From Gordonia crocea (GTDB taxonomy: Bacteria > Actinomycetota > Actinomycetes > Mycobacteriales > Mycobacteriaceae), in the NCBI RefSeq assembly GCF_009932435.1, contig NZ_BJOU01000001.1, positions 1,488,001-1,552,000 on the forward strand: a DNA stretch of 64,000 nucleotides. The letters run 5' to 3'. Of the stretch, positions 16,727 through 25,887 are shown piece by piece. The position numbers were made by a program, and so were the translations under genes. How positions within the stretch are numbered: the first letter of the stretch is position 1; each line of letters starts with the position of its first letter. The notes under the pieces are model-generated. The model made no database searches. It saw nothing but the letters and a program-made list of their open reading frames with translations, and had not been told where the DNA came from.

Positions 16727-17875
16727 TTAGCGTCCCGCCGGGTCGATGGTCAGACTCATCCCGGCCAAGCCGCGCCGCTGGACGGCCAGCTTGTCGGCGA
16801 TCGCGCGCAGTGCTGAGCCGGCTGCCGACTCCGGCGCCGACAGGACGACCGGAACGCCCGCGTCGCCACCCTCGCGGACCGACGGTTCCAGCGGAACCTG
16901 GCCCAGCAGTTCGACATTCGCGCCGATCGCCCGGCTGAGCCGCTCGGCGACCTGCGCCCCGCCGCCTTCGCCGAACGGGGTCATCCGGGTACCGTCGGGC
17001 AGTTCGAGCCACGACATGTTCTCCACCACGCCGAGAACCTTCTGCCGCGTCTGCAGGGCGATGGAACCGGCTCGCTCGGCGACCTCGGCCGCGGCCTGCT
17101 GCGGGGTGGTCACGACCAGGATCTCCGCACCGGGGATCAACTGGGCGATCGAGATGGCGACGTCACCGGTGCCGGGCGGTAGGTCGAGCAACAGGATGTC
17201 CAGGTCGCCCCAATAGACGTCGGCGAGGAATTGCTGCAGCGCCCGGTGCAGCATCGGCCCGCGCCACGTCACCGGCGTGTTCCCATCGGTGAACTGCCCG
17301 ATCGAGATGAAGCGGACGTTGTGGGCGATCGGCGGCATGATCATCTGGTCGACCTGGGTCGGCTTGGCGCCGTTGCCCAGCATCCGCGGCACCGAGTGGC
17401 CGTAGATGTCGGCGTCGAGCACCCCGACCGACAGGCCGCGCTGGGCGAGCGCGGCGGCCAGGTTGACGGTGACGCTGGACTTGCCGACGCCACCCTTGCC
17501 GGAGGCGACCGCGTAGACGCGGGTGAGCGACCCGGGTTGGGCGAAGGGGATGACCGGCTCGGAACGATCGCCGCGCAGCTTCTTGCGCAACTCGGTCCGC
17601 TGTTCGTCGTTCATCACGTCGAGGCCGACGGTGATCGCCCCGACGCCGGGGACGTCGGCGACGGCGGTCCGCACCCGGTCGCTGATCTCGGTGCGCATCG
17701 GGCATCCGGAGGTGGTCAGGTAGACGATGACGTCGACCTCGCCGGCGTCGCCGATGTCGATCGATTTGACCATGCCCAGGTCGGTGATGGGTTTGCCGAT
17801 CTCGGGGTCGTCGACCTTGCTCAACGCCGAGCGAATGGCGGATTCGGAGGGGGCTGCGACATTCACAACCTCCAC
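16727..17875 (-). CDS. mrp: Mrp/ApbC-type iron-sulfur carrier ATPase
   Basis: The 382-residue protein has an N-terminal MIP18/DUF59 domain (VDDPEIGKPITDLGMV) and a P-loop domain with the deviant Walker A SGKGGVGKSS, the GVLDADIYGHSVPRMLG switch region and LLLDLPPGTGDV. These define the Mrp/NBP35 family, which binds and transfers Fe-S clusters. The C-terminal C-x-x-C motif used for cluster binding in many members is not visible, as in some actinobacterial homologues. The start is GTG 17875 or GTG 17866, both near a GGAGG stretch. It lies 33 bases downstream of the lytic transglycosylase gene and may be cotranscribed with it. Confidence 0.9.
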   Translation of the reverse strand: MEVVNVAAPSESAIRSALSKVDDPEIGKPITDLGMVKSIDIGDAGEVDVIVYLTTSGCPMRTEISDRVRTAVADVPGVGAITVGLDVMNDEQRTELRKKLRGDRSEPVIPFAQPGSLTRVYAVASGKGGVGKSSVTVNLAAALAQRGLSVGVLDADIYGHSVPRMLGNGAKPTQVDQMIMPPIAHNVRFISIGQFTDGNTPVTWRGPMLHRALQQFLADVYWGDLDILLLDLPPGTGDVAISIAQLIPGAEILVVTTPQQAAAEVAERAGSIALQTRQKVLGVVENMSWLELPDGTRMTPFGEGGGAQVAERLSRAIGANVELLGQVPLEPSVREGGDAGVPVVLSAPESAAGSALRAIADKLAVQRRGLAGMSLTIDPAGR

Positions 17876-17908
17876 CTTAGTCCGGTGCGTTGGGAGCCTC
17901 TCGCCCGC

Positions 17909-19060
17909 TCAGCGCGCCGTGCTCGGCCGGTTCGGTGCCTGCTGGGGTTGGTTCGGTGCCTGTTGGGGCTGTTGCGGTGCCCGATTCGGCGCCGGCTTCT
18001 TCGGGGCGGCCGGGGCGCGCTGGGGCCCGCCGAGCTGCGGCGGAAGGCACACGATGAAGCACTGGGGCTGGCTCGCCTTGGGTTTGCGGTCGGTGCGTTC
18101 GGGCTTGGTGCCGTTCGGATCGCGCTCGGTGCCGGGCCGGTCGTCGTCCTTGCCGTCCTTGCGGTCCTTGTCCGCCTTGTCCTTGTCGTCCTTGTCCTTC
18201 TTGGTCTTCTCGTCGGCCGGCGTCGAGTGCATTTCCGGGATGCCCTGGGTCGGCATCACGCCGACGGCGTAGGCCGCCGACCAGGCCAGCACGTTGGTGA
18301 CGTAGGCCATCGAGTGGTTGTACCGGAAGACCGCGGAGACGGCGTTGTTGCCCGCCGTGATGTCGGTGACCCCGGCGCACAGGTAGCGTCCCGCCGAGTA
18401 GGTCGCGTCGAAGATGTTGTGGGGGTCGGCCTTGCCGTCGCCGTTGGCGTCCGAGCCCCACGAGGCCCACGTGCTGGGGATGAACTGCATCGGCCCCATG
18501 GCCCGGGCCGCGTTGCCGCTGGCGTCGTGGATGATGGCATTGCCCGGCAGGCTGCCGTCCAGGGCGGGGCCGAGGATCTGGCTGCGGGTGTTGCCGTACT
18601 CGTCGACGTTGCCGTTGCCGGCGTGGCCGGATTCGATGCGGCCGATCCCGGCCAACAGGTTCCAGGGCAGTTTGCAGTTCGGCGTCTCGGCGCCGACCCG
18701 GGTCGCGGCGAGTTTGTAGGCCTGCAGGACGACGCCGGGAATCCCGAGGGGACCCGAGGGGATTCCGGCTGCGAGGCGGAACTGCGGCGAGACCATGGGG
18801 TTGCCCACCGGCTTCGGCGGGACGAACCACGCCGCGGTGTTGTATTCGGCCGGTGCCACGCCGACGACACTGGTCACACTGACCGGCGCATCAGCGGTCG
18901 CGTCGGTCGGCCGGTCCCCCGCGATAGCACTCGAGGAGGTGGTTCCCAGCACCATTGCCCCCAGCACCGTCGTGCCGAACCCCGCGGCCATGACGCGGCC
19001 GACGATGCGGCGCGGGCGCGTGGGCCCCTGCGCGCGTCGCCAAAACGCGATGCCACTCAT
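17909..19060 (-). CDS. Secreted lytic transglycosylase-like protein
   Basis: The 383-residue product starts at ATG 19060, behind a GAGGA box, and has a Tat/Sec-type signal region (RRIVGRVMAAGFGTTVLGAMVLG). The catalytic domain begins LPWNLLAGIGRIESGHAGNGNVDEYGNT, with Glu in I-E-S-G as the expected catalytic acid, and continues with GPMQFIPSTWASWGSDANGDGKADPHNIFDATYSAGRYLC, the murein transglycosylase core. The C-terminal third is charged (KDKDDKDKADKD), then Pro/Gln-rich with repeated QQAPN units, probably a wall-spanning tail. It would cleave peptidoglycan glycan strands. From memory the position before mrp matches Rv1230c. Confidence 0.85.
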   Translation of the reverse strand: MSGIAFWRRAQGPTRPRRIVGRVMAAGFGTTVLGAMVLGTTSSSAIAGDRPTDATADAPVSVTSVVGVAPAEYNTAAWFVPPKPVGNPMVSPQFRLAAGIPSGPLGIPGVVLQAYKLAATRVGAETPNCKLPWNLLAGIGRIESGHAGNGNVDEYGNTRSQILGPALDGSLPGNAIIHDASGNAARAMGPMQFIPSTWASWGSDANGDGKADPHNIFDATYSAGRYLCAGVTDITAGNNAVSAVFRYNHSMAYVTNVLAWSAAYAVGVMPTQGIPEMHSTPADEKTKKDKDDKDKADKDRKDGKDDDRPGTERDPNGTKPERTDRKPKASQPQCFIVCLPPQLGGPQRAPAAPKKPAPNRAPQQPQQAPNQPQQAPNRPSTAR

Positions 19061-19185
19061 ATGACGATTCCTCACCCCGTGGTGACCACCGGTCAAATGT
19101 CAACCGGTGTGTCCAATACCACTGCAGCATACCGAGGTGGAAAAAGTTGATGGTGGTGAACCCGAGATTGGGTACCGGCCGAGCG

Positions 19186-19725
19186 TCAGGCGCGCCGCCC
19201 GCCGCCGTCGGTGTCGCGGGCCGCTTCCGCGGCGTCGTCCGGGGATTCGCGGAGGCGCTGGGTCAACTCGTCGAGGAGGTCGTCGAGCTCTTTGCGCAGG
19301 TAATCGCGGGTGACGGTCTCGCCGACGGCCAGCCGGACCGCCGCGAGTTCGCGCGCCAGGAACTCGGTGTCGGCCTTGGTCTCGGCGGCTCGGACGCGGT
19401 CCTCCTCCAATGCCACTCGGTCACGGTTCTCCTGGCGGTTCTGTGCCAACAGGATCAGCGGCGCGGCGTAGGCGGCCTGGGTGGAGAAGGCCAGGTTGAG
19501 CAGGATGAACGGGTACGGGTCCCAGTGGCTGATGAAGCTGACCAGGTTCAGGATGATCCACACGACGACGACGACGGTCTGGATCGCCAGGTACCGCCCG
19601 GTGCCCAGGAAGCGGGCGAGGCGTTCGCTGTAGACGCCGACCACGTCTGCGTCGAGGCTGAAGAACGACGGCCGACGCCGGTCGGACGGCTGGTCGAGCC
19701 GACGTCCGCGTCCCTTGTTGCTCAA
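19186..19725 (-). CDS. DUF1003 membrane protein
   Basis: The 179-residue protein has the DUF1003 pattern: ARFLGTGRYLAIQTVVVVVWIILN, then WDPYPFILLNLAFSTQAAYAAPLILLAQNRQENRDR. These give two transmembrane helices with the conserved D-P-Y/F-P-F-x-L-L-N-L loop, followed by a long charged coiled-coil C-terminus. TTG 19725 is chosen because TTGA overlaps the stop of the upstream MgtE-N/CBS gene and a G-rich box precedes it. This tight overlap implies joint translation of the two proteins. Function unknown. Confidence 0.83.
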   Translation of the reverse strand: MSNKGRGRRLDQPSDRRRPSFFSLDADVVGVYSERLARFLGTGRYLAIQTVVVVVWIILNLVSFISHWDPYPFILLNLAFSTQAAYAAPLILLAQNRQENRDRVALEEDRVRAAETKADTEFLARELAAVRLAVGETVTRDYLRKELDDLLDELTQRLRESPDDAAEAARDTDGGGRRA

Positions 19726-21026
19726 CGATCGCCCCCCGCCGTGAGGTTGAGAGGCTCGTCGGCCTCCGGTTCGGTTTCGCGCCAGTCGTCGGGGAGGATC
19801 TCGTCGAGCAGGTCGTCGACGCTGACCGCGCCGATCAAGTGCCCGTCCTCGTCGACGACGGGACCGCACACGAGATTGTAGGTGGCGAAGTACCGGGTCA
19901 CCGACTCCACCGAGTCCTCCGGGCGCAGGTGGCCCAGGTCGGTGTCGAGGAGGTCGCCGACGAGTGTCGCCGGGGGGTTGCGCAACAGGACCTGCAGGTG
20001 GACGCAGCCGAGGTACTTGCCGGTCGGTGTCTGGGTGGGCGGCCGGACGACGAACACGATGCTGGCCGCGGCCGGGGTGACCTCGGGGTCGCGGGCGCGG
20101 GCCAGGGCCTCGGAGACCGTGGTCGCCGCGGTGACGATCAATGGTTCGGGCGTCATCATGCCGCCGGCGGTGTCGGGGGAGTGGGTGAGCAGGCGGCGCA
20201 CCGGCTCAGACTCCTCGGGGTCCATCAGTGAGAGCAGCCGTTCGGCCTCGCCCGGGGGCAACTCGCCGACGAGGTCGGCGACGTCGTCGGGCTCCATCGC
20301 GCCGAGCACGTTGCGGGCCCGGCTGGTGCCCATCACCGCGATCAGTGACTGTGCGTCGTCGCTGGGCATCTCCTGGAGGATGTCGGCCAGCCGCTCCTCG
20401 TCCAGCGCGGCGGCGATCTCCTCGCGGCGCTTGGCCGGGAGTTCGCGCAACACGGTCGCCGCGTCGGCCGGGCGCATCCCGTCGAGTTGCAGCAGGACCG
20501 CCGCCACGCCCTGGCCGGGCAGGTTCAGTGCCGTTTGGGTGAGCCCTTGCACGTGGCCCCAGTCGACGACGTGGACGTCGCCGCGCCGGGCCAGCCGCAG
20601 GCGGTTGGCGCGCACCGCGACCCGGTTGACCAGCCAGTCGCGGGTACGGCCCTGCTCGATCCCGAGGTCGACCACGGTCAGGTCCTCGCCGTGCAGTTCG
20701 GCCAGGTCGGGGTCGGTGATGCGGACGTGGGTGTCGAGGACCTGGCCCACGGCCAGGGCCTCGCCCGGGCGCAGGTGCAGCCGGCGCAGACTCACGGTTC
20801 CGGTGGTGAGGGTGACCTTGTGCGGGTCGATGGCGGTGACCCGCAGGATGGGGACGAAGATGCGGCGCCGCGTCGTCAGCTCGACGGCCAGGCCGAGTAC
20901 GCGCGGCGGCAGACCGGAGAGCCGGATGGAGATCACGACATCGCGGACCCGCCCGATTGATTCACCATCGGGGCCAAGGACGGCCAGTCCTACTAGTCTG
21001 GCTACGAAGACCTTGCTCACCGACAT
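19722..21026 (-). CDS. Soluble MgtE N-domain / CBS-pair protein with PRC-barrel-like N-terminus
   Basis: The 434-residue protein contains a PRC-barrel-like start (LVGLAVLGPDGESIGRVRDVV), a superhelical MgtE_N domain (ADAATVLRELPAKRREEIAAALDEERLADILQEMPSDDA and so on), and two CBS motifs (TAGGMMTPEPLIVTAATTVSEAL; RPEDSVESVTRYFATYNLVCGPVVDEDGHLIGAVSVDDLLDEI). The transmembrane Mg2+ channel that follows these domains in real MgtE is absent: the sequence ends after CBS2. It therefore looks like a free-standing Mg2+ or nucleotide sensor rather than a transporter. It is coupled to the DUF1003 gene by a 4-base overlap and diverges from the small membrane protein at 21069. Confidence 0.87.
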   Translation of the reverse strand: MSVSKVFVARLVGLAVLGPDGESIGRVRDVVISIRLSGLPPRVLGLAVELTTRRRIFVPILRVTAIDPHKVTLTTGTVSLRRLHLRPGEALAVGQVLDTHVRITDPDLAELHGEDLTVVDLGIEQGRTRDWLVNRVAVRANRLRLARRGDVHVVDWGHVQGLTQTALNLPGQGVAAVLLQLDGMRPADAATVLRELPAKRREEIAAALDEERLADILQEMPSDDAQSLIAVMGTSRARNVLGAMEPDDVADLVGELPPGEAERLLSLMDPEESEPVRRLLTHSPDTAGGMMTPEPLIVTAATTVSEALARARDPEVTPAAASIVFVVRPPTQTPTGKYLGCVHLQVLLRNPPATLVGDLLDTDLGHLRPEDSVESVTRYFATYNLVCGPVVDEDGHLIGAVSVDDLLDEILPDDWRETEPEADEPLNLTAGGDR

Positions 21027-21068
21027 GGGTCAAGCCTAATGGGCGGGTGGGCGGAGAAAGGGCAAGCC

Positions 21069-21554
21069 ATGCAGCCGCAGCAACCCAACCGTGCGACCAC
21101 CCCCGGTCTGCCGACGCCGCCGTCGGGGTGGCCGATCGGTTCCTACCCGACCTATGCCCAGGCGCAGAAGGCGGTGGACTACCTGTCCGACGAGGGGTTT
21201 CCGGTCCAGAACGTGACCATCGTCGGGGTGGACCTGATGCAGGTCGAGCGGGTCACCGGGCGCCTGACCTGGGGTCGTGTGCTCGCCCAGGGTGTCGCGG
21301 GCGGCGCCATGTTGGGCCTGTTCATCGGCTTGATCGCCTCCTTCGTCCTCACCCCGGCCTCGACGGCGCTGCTGGTGGGTGTGGCGTTCGGCATCGTGTT
21401 CGGCGTGGTCTCCTCGGCTGTCCCGTACGCGATGATGCGCGGCCAGCGCGACTTCGCGTCGACGATGCAGCTCGTCGCCGGGCGTTACGACGTCCTGTGT
21501 GAGCCGACGACCGCCGAACAGGGGCGGGATATGCTGGCGCGGCTGTCTCTGTAG
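21069..21554 (+). CDS. Small membrane protein with YflT-like (general stress 17M) domain
   Basis: The 161-residue protein opens with a Pro/Gln-rich stretch, then GSYPTYAQAQKAVDYLSDEGFPVQNVTIVGVDLMQVERVTGRLTW, the heat-induced YflT/GsP17M-type domain, and two hydrophobic helices (VAGGAMLGLFIGLIASFVL and ALLVGVAFGIVFGVVSSAV). ATG 21069 is used, with an AAAGGG stretch upstream; a codon at 21039 in frame is the alternative. It lies between the MgtE-N gene (divergent) and the trehalose operon (52 bases upstream of lpqY), matching Rv1234 from memory. Function unknown. Confidence 0.78.
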   Translation: MQPQQPNRATTPGLPTPPSGWPIGSYPTYAQAQKAVDYLSDEGFPVQNVTIVGVDLMQVERVTGRLTWGRVLAQGVAGGAMLGLFIGLIASFVLTPASTALLVGVAFGIVFGVVSSAVPYAMMRGQRDFASTMQLVAGRYDVLCEPTTAEQGRDMLARLSL

Positions 21555-21605
21555 CGGTTGTCGAGCAGGCGGCATCGTCGAGGGGAAGTCCGAGGAGGTT
21601 CACCG

Positions 21606-23069
21606 GTGGTCATGCGCCGTGCCGCGCTCGCGGCCGTGCTCGTCGCAGTGGCGCCGCTGGCGGCCGCCTGCGGGTCGTCGGTTCCGGCCGACACCGTCAC
21701 CGCGTATGTGCCGGGCAACGATGCCGCCGCCATCGAGGCGGTGGCCGCCGGGTGCTCCGACGGCTACCGGATCTCGGTGGTGCGCCTGCCCAAGGATGCC
21801 GACGGACAACGCCTCCAACTGGCCCGGCGGCTGGCCGGCGGGGACGCGTCGGTCGACGTGTTCACGATGGACGTCACCTGGACCGCAGAGTTCGCCGACG
21901 CCGGGTGGGCGGCCCCCGTGCCCGAAGACCTGGCGGCCGCGCTGCGCACGACCACGTTGGGCGGGCCGTTGAAGACCGCGACCTGGCGCCGGGACGGCGA
22001 CCGGGAACCCCGGCCGTATGCGGTGCCGACGTGGACCAACACGCAGTTGCTCTGGTACCGCAGCGACCTGCTGCGCCGCTATGTCAAGCGTGGGACAGCA
22101 CCGCGGACGTGGGACCAGCTGCTCGCCGACAACGCCGAGGTCGCCCGCGGGGTGGCCGCGCACAATGCCACGCTCCCGCGGGCCCAGCGCATCGCGGTGC
22201 CGAGCTACATCATGGTCCAGGGTGCCCAGTACGAGGGGTTGGTCGTCTGGTTCAACTCGGTGCTCGCCAGCGCCGGGGGCTCGGTACTCGACCCGGCCGA
22301 CCCGACGCGGGTGACCCTGACCGACACCCCCGAGCACCGGGCGGCGACCGTGCGCGCGCTGCGCGTCCTCAAAGCGGTGGCGACCGCGCCCGGCGCCGAT
22401 CCGTCGCTGTCCAACAACACCGAGGATCCGGCGCGACTGGGGATGGAACGCGGCCAGGCCACCTTCGCGGTGAATTGGCCGTATGTGTACTCGTCGATGC
22501 GGTCCAATGCTTCCACCGGCACCGACGAGAACCAGCAGGTGCCCTTCTTCCCGGAGATGCGGCGGTTCGCCGGGCTGTTCGCCGAGGGGGCGCCGGCGCC
22601 GAGCGCGGACCAGTTGGCCCGCGCCAACCGGGTGTTGGCGAAGCGTTTCGCGTTCGCGCCCTATCCGGGCGTGGAGACGGCGCTGCCGGCCCGCTCGACG
22701 CTGGGCGGGATGAACCTCGCGGTGTCGACCCGTTCCCACAAGACTGATCGCGCGTGGCGCGCGGTGCGGTGCCTGACGAGCGCGGCCGCCCAGCGGCAGT
22801 ACGCGTTGAAGGCCTCCCAGGCGCCGGCGCTCGCGGCGTTGTACGACGATGCCGACCTGCGCTCCGCCTTCCCGATGGCCGATCTGTTGCGACGCCAGCT
22901 CGGCGACGAGCATGCCGCGCCGCGGCCGGCGACGCCGGTGTACTCGACGCTGTCGACCATGTTGGCGGCGAAGCTGCACCCGGTCGGTGCGTGGGATCCG
23001 GAGAAGCTGGCCGATGAACTCGCCGAGGCCGCCCGCAAGGCGCTCGCCGGAGAGGGGCTCGTTCCGTGA
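21606..23069 (+). CDS. lpqY: Trehalose-binding lipoprotein LpqY
   Basis: The 487-residue substrate-binding lipoprotein of the trehalose ABC importer starts at GTG 21606, seven bases after AGGAGG (21593-21598). The signal peptide ends in a lipobox LAAAC with Cys22 as the lipidated residue. The body is a family-1 sugar-binding fold (VDVFTMDVTWTAEFADAGW, NTQLLWYRSDLLRR, then PARSTLGGMNLAVSTRSHKTDRAW). In mycobacteria LpqY-SugABC recycles trehalose released when mycolates are transferred from trehalose monomycolate. It overlaps sugA by 4 bases. Confidence 0.9.
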   Translation: MVMRRAALAAVLVAVAPLAAACGSSVPADTVTAYVPGNDAAAIEAVAAGCSDGYRISVVRLPKDADGQRLQLARRLAGGDASVDVFTMDVTWTAEFADAGWAAPVPEDLAAALRTTTLGGPLKTATWRRDGDREPRPYAVPTWTNTQLLWYRSDLLRRYVKRGTAPRTWDQLLADNAEVARGVAAHNATLPRAQRIAVPSYIMVQGAQYEGLVVWFNSVLASAGGSVLDPADPTRVTLTDTPEHRAATVRALRVLKAVATAPGADPSLSNNTEDPARLGMERGQATFAVNWPYVYSSMRSNASTGTDENQQVPFFPEMRRFAGLFAEGAPAPSADQLARANRVLAKRFAFAPYPGVETALPARSTLGGMNLAVSTRSHKTDRAWRAVRCLTSAAAQRQYALKASQAPALAALYDDADLRSAFPMADLLRRQLGDEHAAPRPATPVYSTLSTMLAAKLHPVGAWDPEKLADELAEAARKALAGEGLVP

Positions 23070-23947
23070 CCGCACGCGCTGCCGGCGACCGCCGGTTGGC
23101 CTACCTGCTCATCACCCCGGCGGCCGTGTTGATGGCGCTGGTCACCGCCTATCCGATCGGCTATGCCTTCTGGCTCTCGCTGAACAAGGCGTCGCTGACC
23201 GAGCCCGATCACACCGAGTTCGTCGGGCTCTCGAACTATCTGACCGTCCTGGGTGACGGGTACTGGTGGAGCGCACTGGCGGTGACGCTGGCGATCACCA
23301 TCGTCTCCGTCGTCCTCGAGCTCGTCTTGGGGATGGCGATCGCGTTGGTGATGCACCGCACCATCGTGGGGCGCGGCACCGTCCGCACGATGGTGTTGTT
23401 GCCCTACGGCGTGGTGACCGTGGTGGCGGCGATGTCCTGGTACTACGCGTGGACGCCGGGTACCGGCTACCTCGCCAACCTGTTGCCCGACGGTTCGGCC
23501 CCGCTGACCCAGCAGATCCCGGCGCTGGGGATCATCGTCCTCGCCGAGGTGTGGAAGACGACGCCGTTCATGGCGTTGCTGCTGCTCGCCGGATTGGCGC
23601 TGGTGCCCGACGAGCTGCTGCGCGCCGCGCAGGTCGACGGCGCCGGCGCATGGACCCGGTTGTGGCGCATCACGATTCCGCTGATGAAGCCGGCGATCCT
23701 GGTGGCGTTGTTGTTCCGCACGCTGGACGCCTTCCGGATCTTCGACAACATCTACGTGCTGACCAAGGGCGCCAGCGGCACCGGTTCGGTGTCGATCTTG
23801 GGCTATGACAACCTGTTCAAGGCGTTCAACCTCGGTACCGGTTCGGCGATCAGCGTGCTGGTGTTTCTCTGCGTGGCGTTGATTGCGGCGTTGTTCATCA
23901 AGGGTTTCGGCGCGTCGGCCCCGGGTGCCGCAGACGAGGGGCGGTGA
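23066..23947 (+). CDS. sugA: Trehalose ABC transporter permease SugA
   Basis: The 293-residue permease has six predicted transmembrane segments, starting with [29 protein letters not shown]. It has the MalF-type EAA loop, [27 protein letters not shown], near residues 190-215, which docks on the ATPase SugC. The GTG start overlaps the lpqY stop (GTGA), and sugB starts 4 bases after its stop. Confidence 0.9.
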   Translation: MTARAAGDRRLAYLLITPAAVLMALVTAYPIGYAFWLSLNKASLTEPDHTEFVGLSNYLTVLGDGYWWSALAVTLAITIVSVVLELVLGMAIALVMHRTIVGRGTVRTMVLLPYGVVTVVAAMSWYYAWTPGTGYLANLLPDGSAPLTQQIPALGIIVLAEVWKTTPFMALLLLAGLALVPDELLRAAQVDGAGAWTRLWRITIPLMKPAILVALLFRTLDAFRIFDNIYVLTKGASGTGSVSILGYDNLFKAFNLGTGSAISVLVFLCVALIAALFIKGFGASAPGAADEGR

Positions 23948-23951
23948 CGGC

Positions 23952-24764
23952 GTGAACAAGAAGCTGACCTGGTCGGTCATCAACCTGGTGGTGATCTGCT
24001 ATGCCCTCATCCCGCTGCTGTGGATCTTGAGCCTGTCGTTCAAGTCGAATCCGACTGATGGACGGCTGTTTCCGGCCGACCCGACGTTGGCCAACTACCG
24101 CGACGCCTTCGCCTACCGGGGATTCACCAGCGCGTTGGTGAACTCGATCGGGATCGGACTCATCACGACGGTGATCGCCGTCGTCATCGGGACGATGGCC
24201 GCCTACGCGATTGCGCGGCTGGACTTCCGCGGGAAGAAGCTGCTCGTCGGCGCGACGCTGCTGATCGCGATGTTCCCGCAGATCTCCCTGGTCACCCCGC
24301 TGTTCAACATCGAGCGGCGCCTCGGTCTGTTCGACACCTGGCCGGGGCTGATCCTGCCCTACATCACCTTCGCCCTGCCGCTGGCGGTGTACACGTTGTC
24401 GGCGTTCTTCCGCGAGATCCCGTGGGACCTGGAGAAGGCCGCCAAGCTCGACGGGGCCACCAGCGCGCAGGCCTTCCGCCGCGTCATCGTGCCGCTCGCG
24501 GCGCCGGGTGTGGTCACCGCGGCGATCTTGGTCTTCATCTTCTCGTGGAACGAGCTGCTGCTGGCCCTGTCGCTGACGTCGAGCGAACGGGCGATCACCG
24601 CGCCGGTGGCGATCACCAACTTCACCGGGGTGTCCGAGTTCACCGAGCCGACCGGGCAGATCGCCGCGGCCGCCGTGGTCATCACGATCCCGATCATCAT
24701 CTTCGTCCTCATCTTCCAACGTCGAATCGTGGCCGGGCTGACCTCCGGCGCGGTGAAGGGGTAG
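23952..24764 (+). CDS. sugB: Trehalose ABC transporter permease SugB
   Basis: The 270-residue MalG-type permease starts at GTG 23952 ([23 protein letters not shown]). It has several membrane helices and the EAA loop [28 protein letters not shown] at about residues 175-200. It pairs with SugA to form the membrane channel. The gap to sugC is 4 bases, so the four transporter genes form one operon. Confidence 0.9.
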   Translation: MNKKLTWSVINLVVICYALIPLLWILSLSFKSNPTDGRLFPADPTLANYRDAFAYRGFTSALVNSIGIGLITTVIAVVIGTMAAYAIARLDFRGKKLLVGATLLIAMFPQISLVTPLFNIERRLGLFDTWPGLILPYITFALPLAVYTLSAFFREIPWDLEKAAKLDGATSAQAFRRVIVPLAAPGVVTAAILVFIFSWNELLLALSLTSSERAITAPVAITNFTGVSEFTEPTGQIAAAAVVITIPIIIFVLIFQRRIVAGLTSGAVKG

Positions 24765-24768
24765 CCCC

Positions 24769-25887
24769 ATGGCAGAAATCGTCGCCGACGGCATCACCAA
24801 GCGATACCCGGACGGGGCGGTCGCCGTCGCCGAGCTGGATCTGACGATCGCCGACGGGGAGTTCGTCATCCTCGTCGGGCCGTCGGGCTGCGGCAAGTCC
24901 ACGACGCTGAACATGATCGCCGGACTCGAGGAGATCTCCGACGGCGAACTGCGCATCGATGGCGAGCGGGTCAACGAGAAGGCGCCGCGGGACCGCGATA
25001 TCGCGATGGTGTTCCAGAACTACGCGCTGTACCCGCATATGACCGTCCGCGGAAACATCGAGTTCCCGCTGACGTTGATGCGCCCCAAGCCCAGCCGCGA
25101 GGAGATCGACGCCAAGGTGGCCCAGGTGTCGGAGATCCTCGGGCTCGACGACTACCTCGACCGCAAGCCGGCCCAGCTCTCCGGCGGGCAGCGTCAGCGC
25201 GTGGCGATGGGGCGCGCGATCGTCCGGTCGCCCAAGGCGTTCTTGATGGATGAGCCGCTGAGCAACCTCGACGCCAAGCTGCGCGGCGCGATGCGGGTCG
25301 AGATCGCCCGGTTGCAGGCGCGGTTGGGGACGACGACGGTGTACGTGACCCACGACCAGACCGAGGCGATGACCTTGGGCGACCGGGTCGTGGTCATGCG
25401 CGACGGCCACGTCCAGCAGGTCGGTACCCCCGACGATCTGTACAACAATCCGGCGAACCTCTTCGTCGCCGGCTTCATCGGATCGCCGGCGATGAACACG
25501 CTCACCGGTCGGCTCACGGCTGACGGGGTGCAGACGGACTTTGGGATGTTGGCGCTGCCCGATGCCGGTCTCGTCGGGCGCAACGCGACGAGGGTGCACG
25601 GCGACGGTGACGTGGTCGTCGGCATCCGTCCCGAGCACCTGCACGACGCCGCGCTGGTGTCGCCGGCGAGCGGGCCGGGCGGCCGCCAGGAGATTCTGGC
25701 CACCGTCGACGTCCTGGAGTCGTTGGGGTCAGACAATTACGCGCACCTGCAGTTGCCGGGCGGGGAGATCGTCGCCCGACTCTCGCCGCGGTCGCACATC
25801 CGACGGGGCGACCGTGCCACCCTGTGCTTCGACACCACCGACATTGCCGTCTTCGACGCCCGGACCGGCGTCAACCTGTCACGGTGA
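24769..25887 (+). CDS. sugC: Trehalose ABC transporter ATPase SugC
   Basis: The 372-residue ATPase has Walker A GPSGCGKST (about 37-45), Q-loop FQNYALYPHM, signature LSGGQRQR, Walker B KAFLMDEPLSNLD and the H-loop VTHDQTEAM. A C-terminal TOBE/MalK regulatory domain follows (FIGSPAMNTLTGRL, then VVGIRPEHL). It energises trehalose import. Its stop codon overlaps the start of the SUFU-domain gene, extending the operon by one unexpected member. Confidence 0.92.
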   Translation: MAEIVADGITKRYPDGAVAVAELDLTIADGEFVILVGPSGCGKSTTLNMIAGLEEISDGELRIDGERVNEKAPRDRDIAMVFQNYALYPHMTVRGNIEFPLTLMRPKPSREEIDAKVAQVSEILGLDDYLDRKPAQLSGGQRQRVAMGRAIVRSPKAFLMDEPLSNLDAKLRGAMRVEIARLQARLGTTTVYVTHDQTEAMTLGDRVVVMRDGHVQQVGTPDDLYNNPANLFVAGFIGSPAMNTLTGRLTADGVQTDFGMLALPDAGLVGRNATRVHGDGDVVVGIRPEHLHDAALVSPASGPGGRQEILATVDVLESLGSDNYAHLQLPGGEIVARLSPRSHIRRGDRATLCFDTTDIAVFDARTGVNLSR

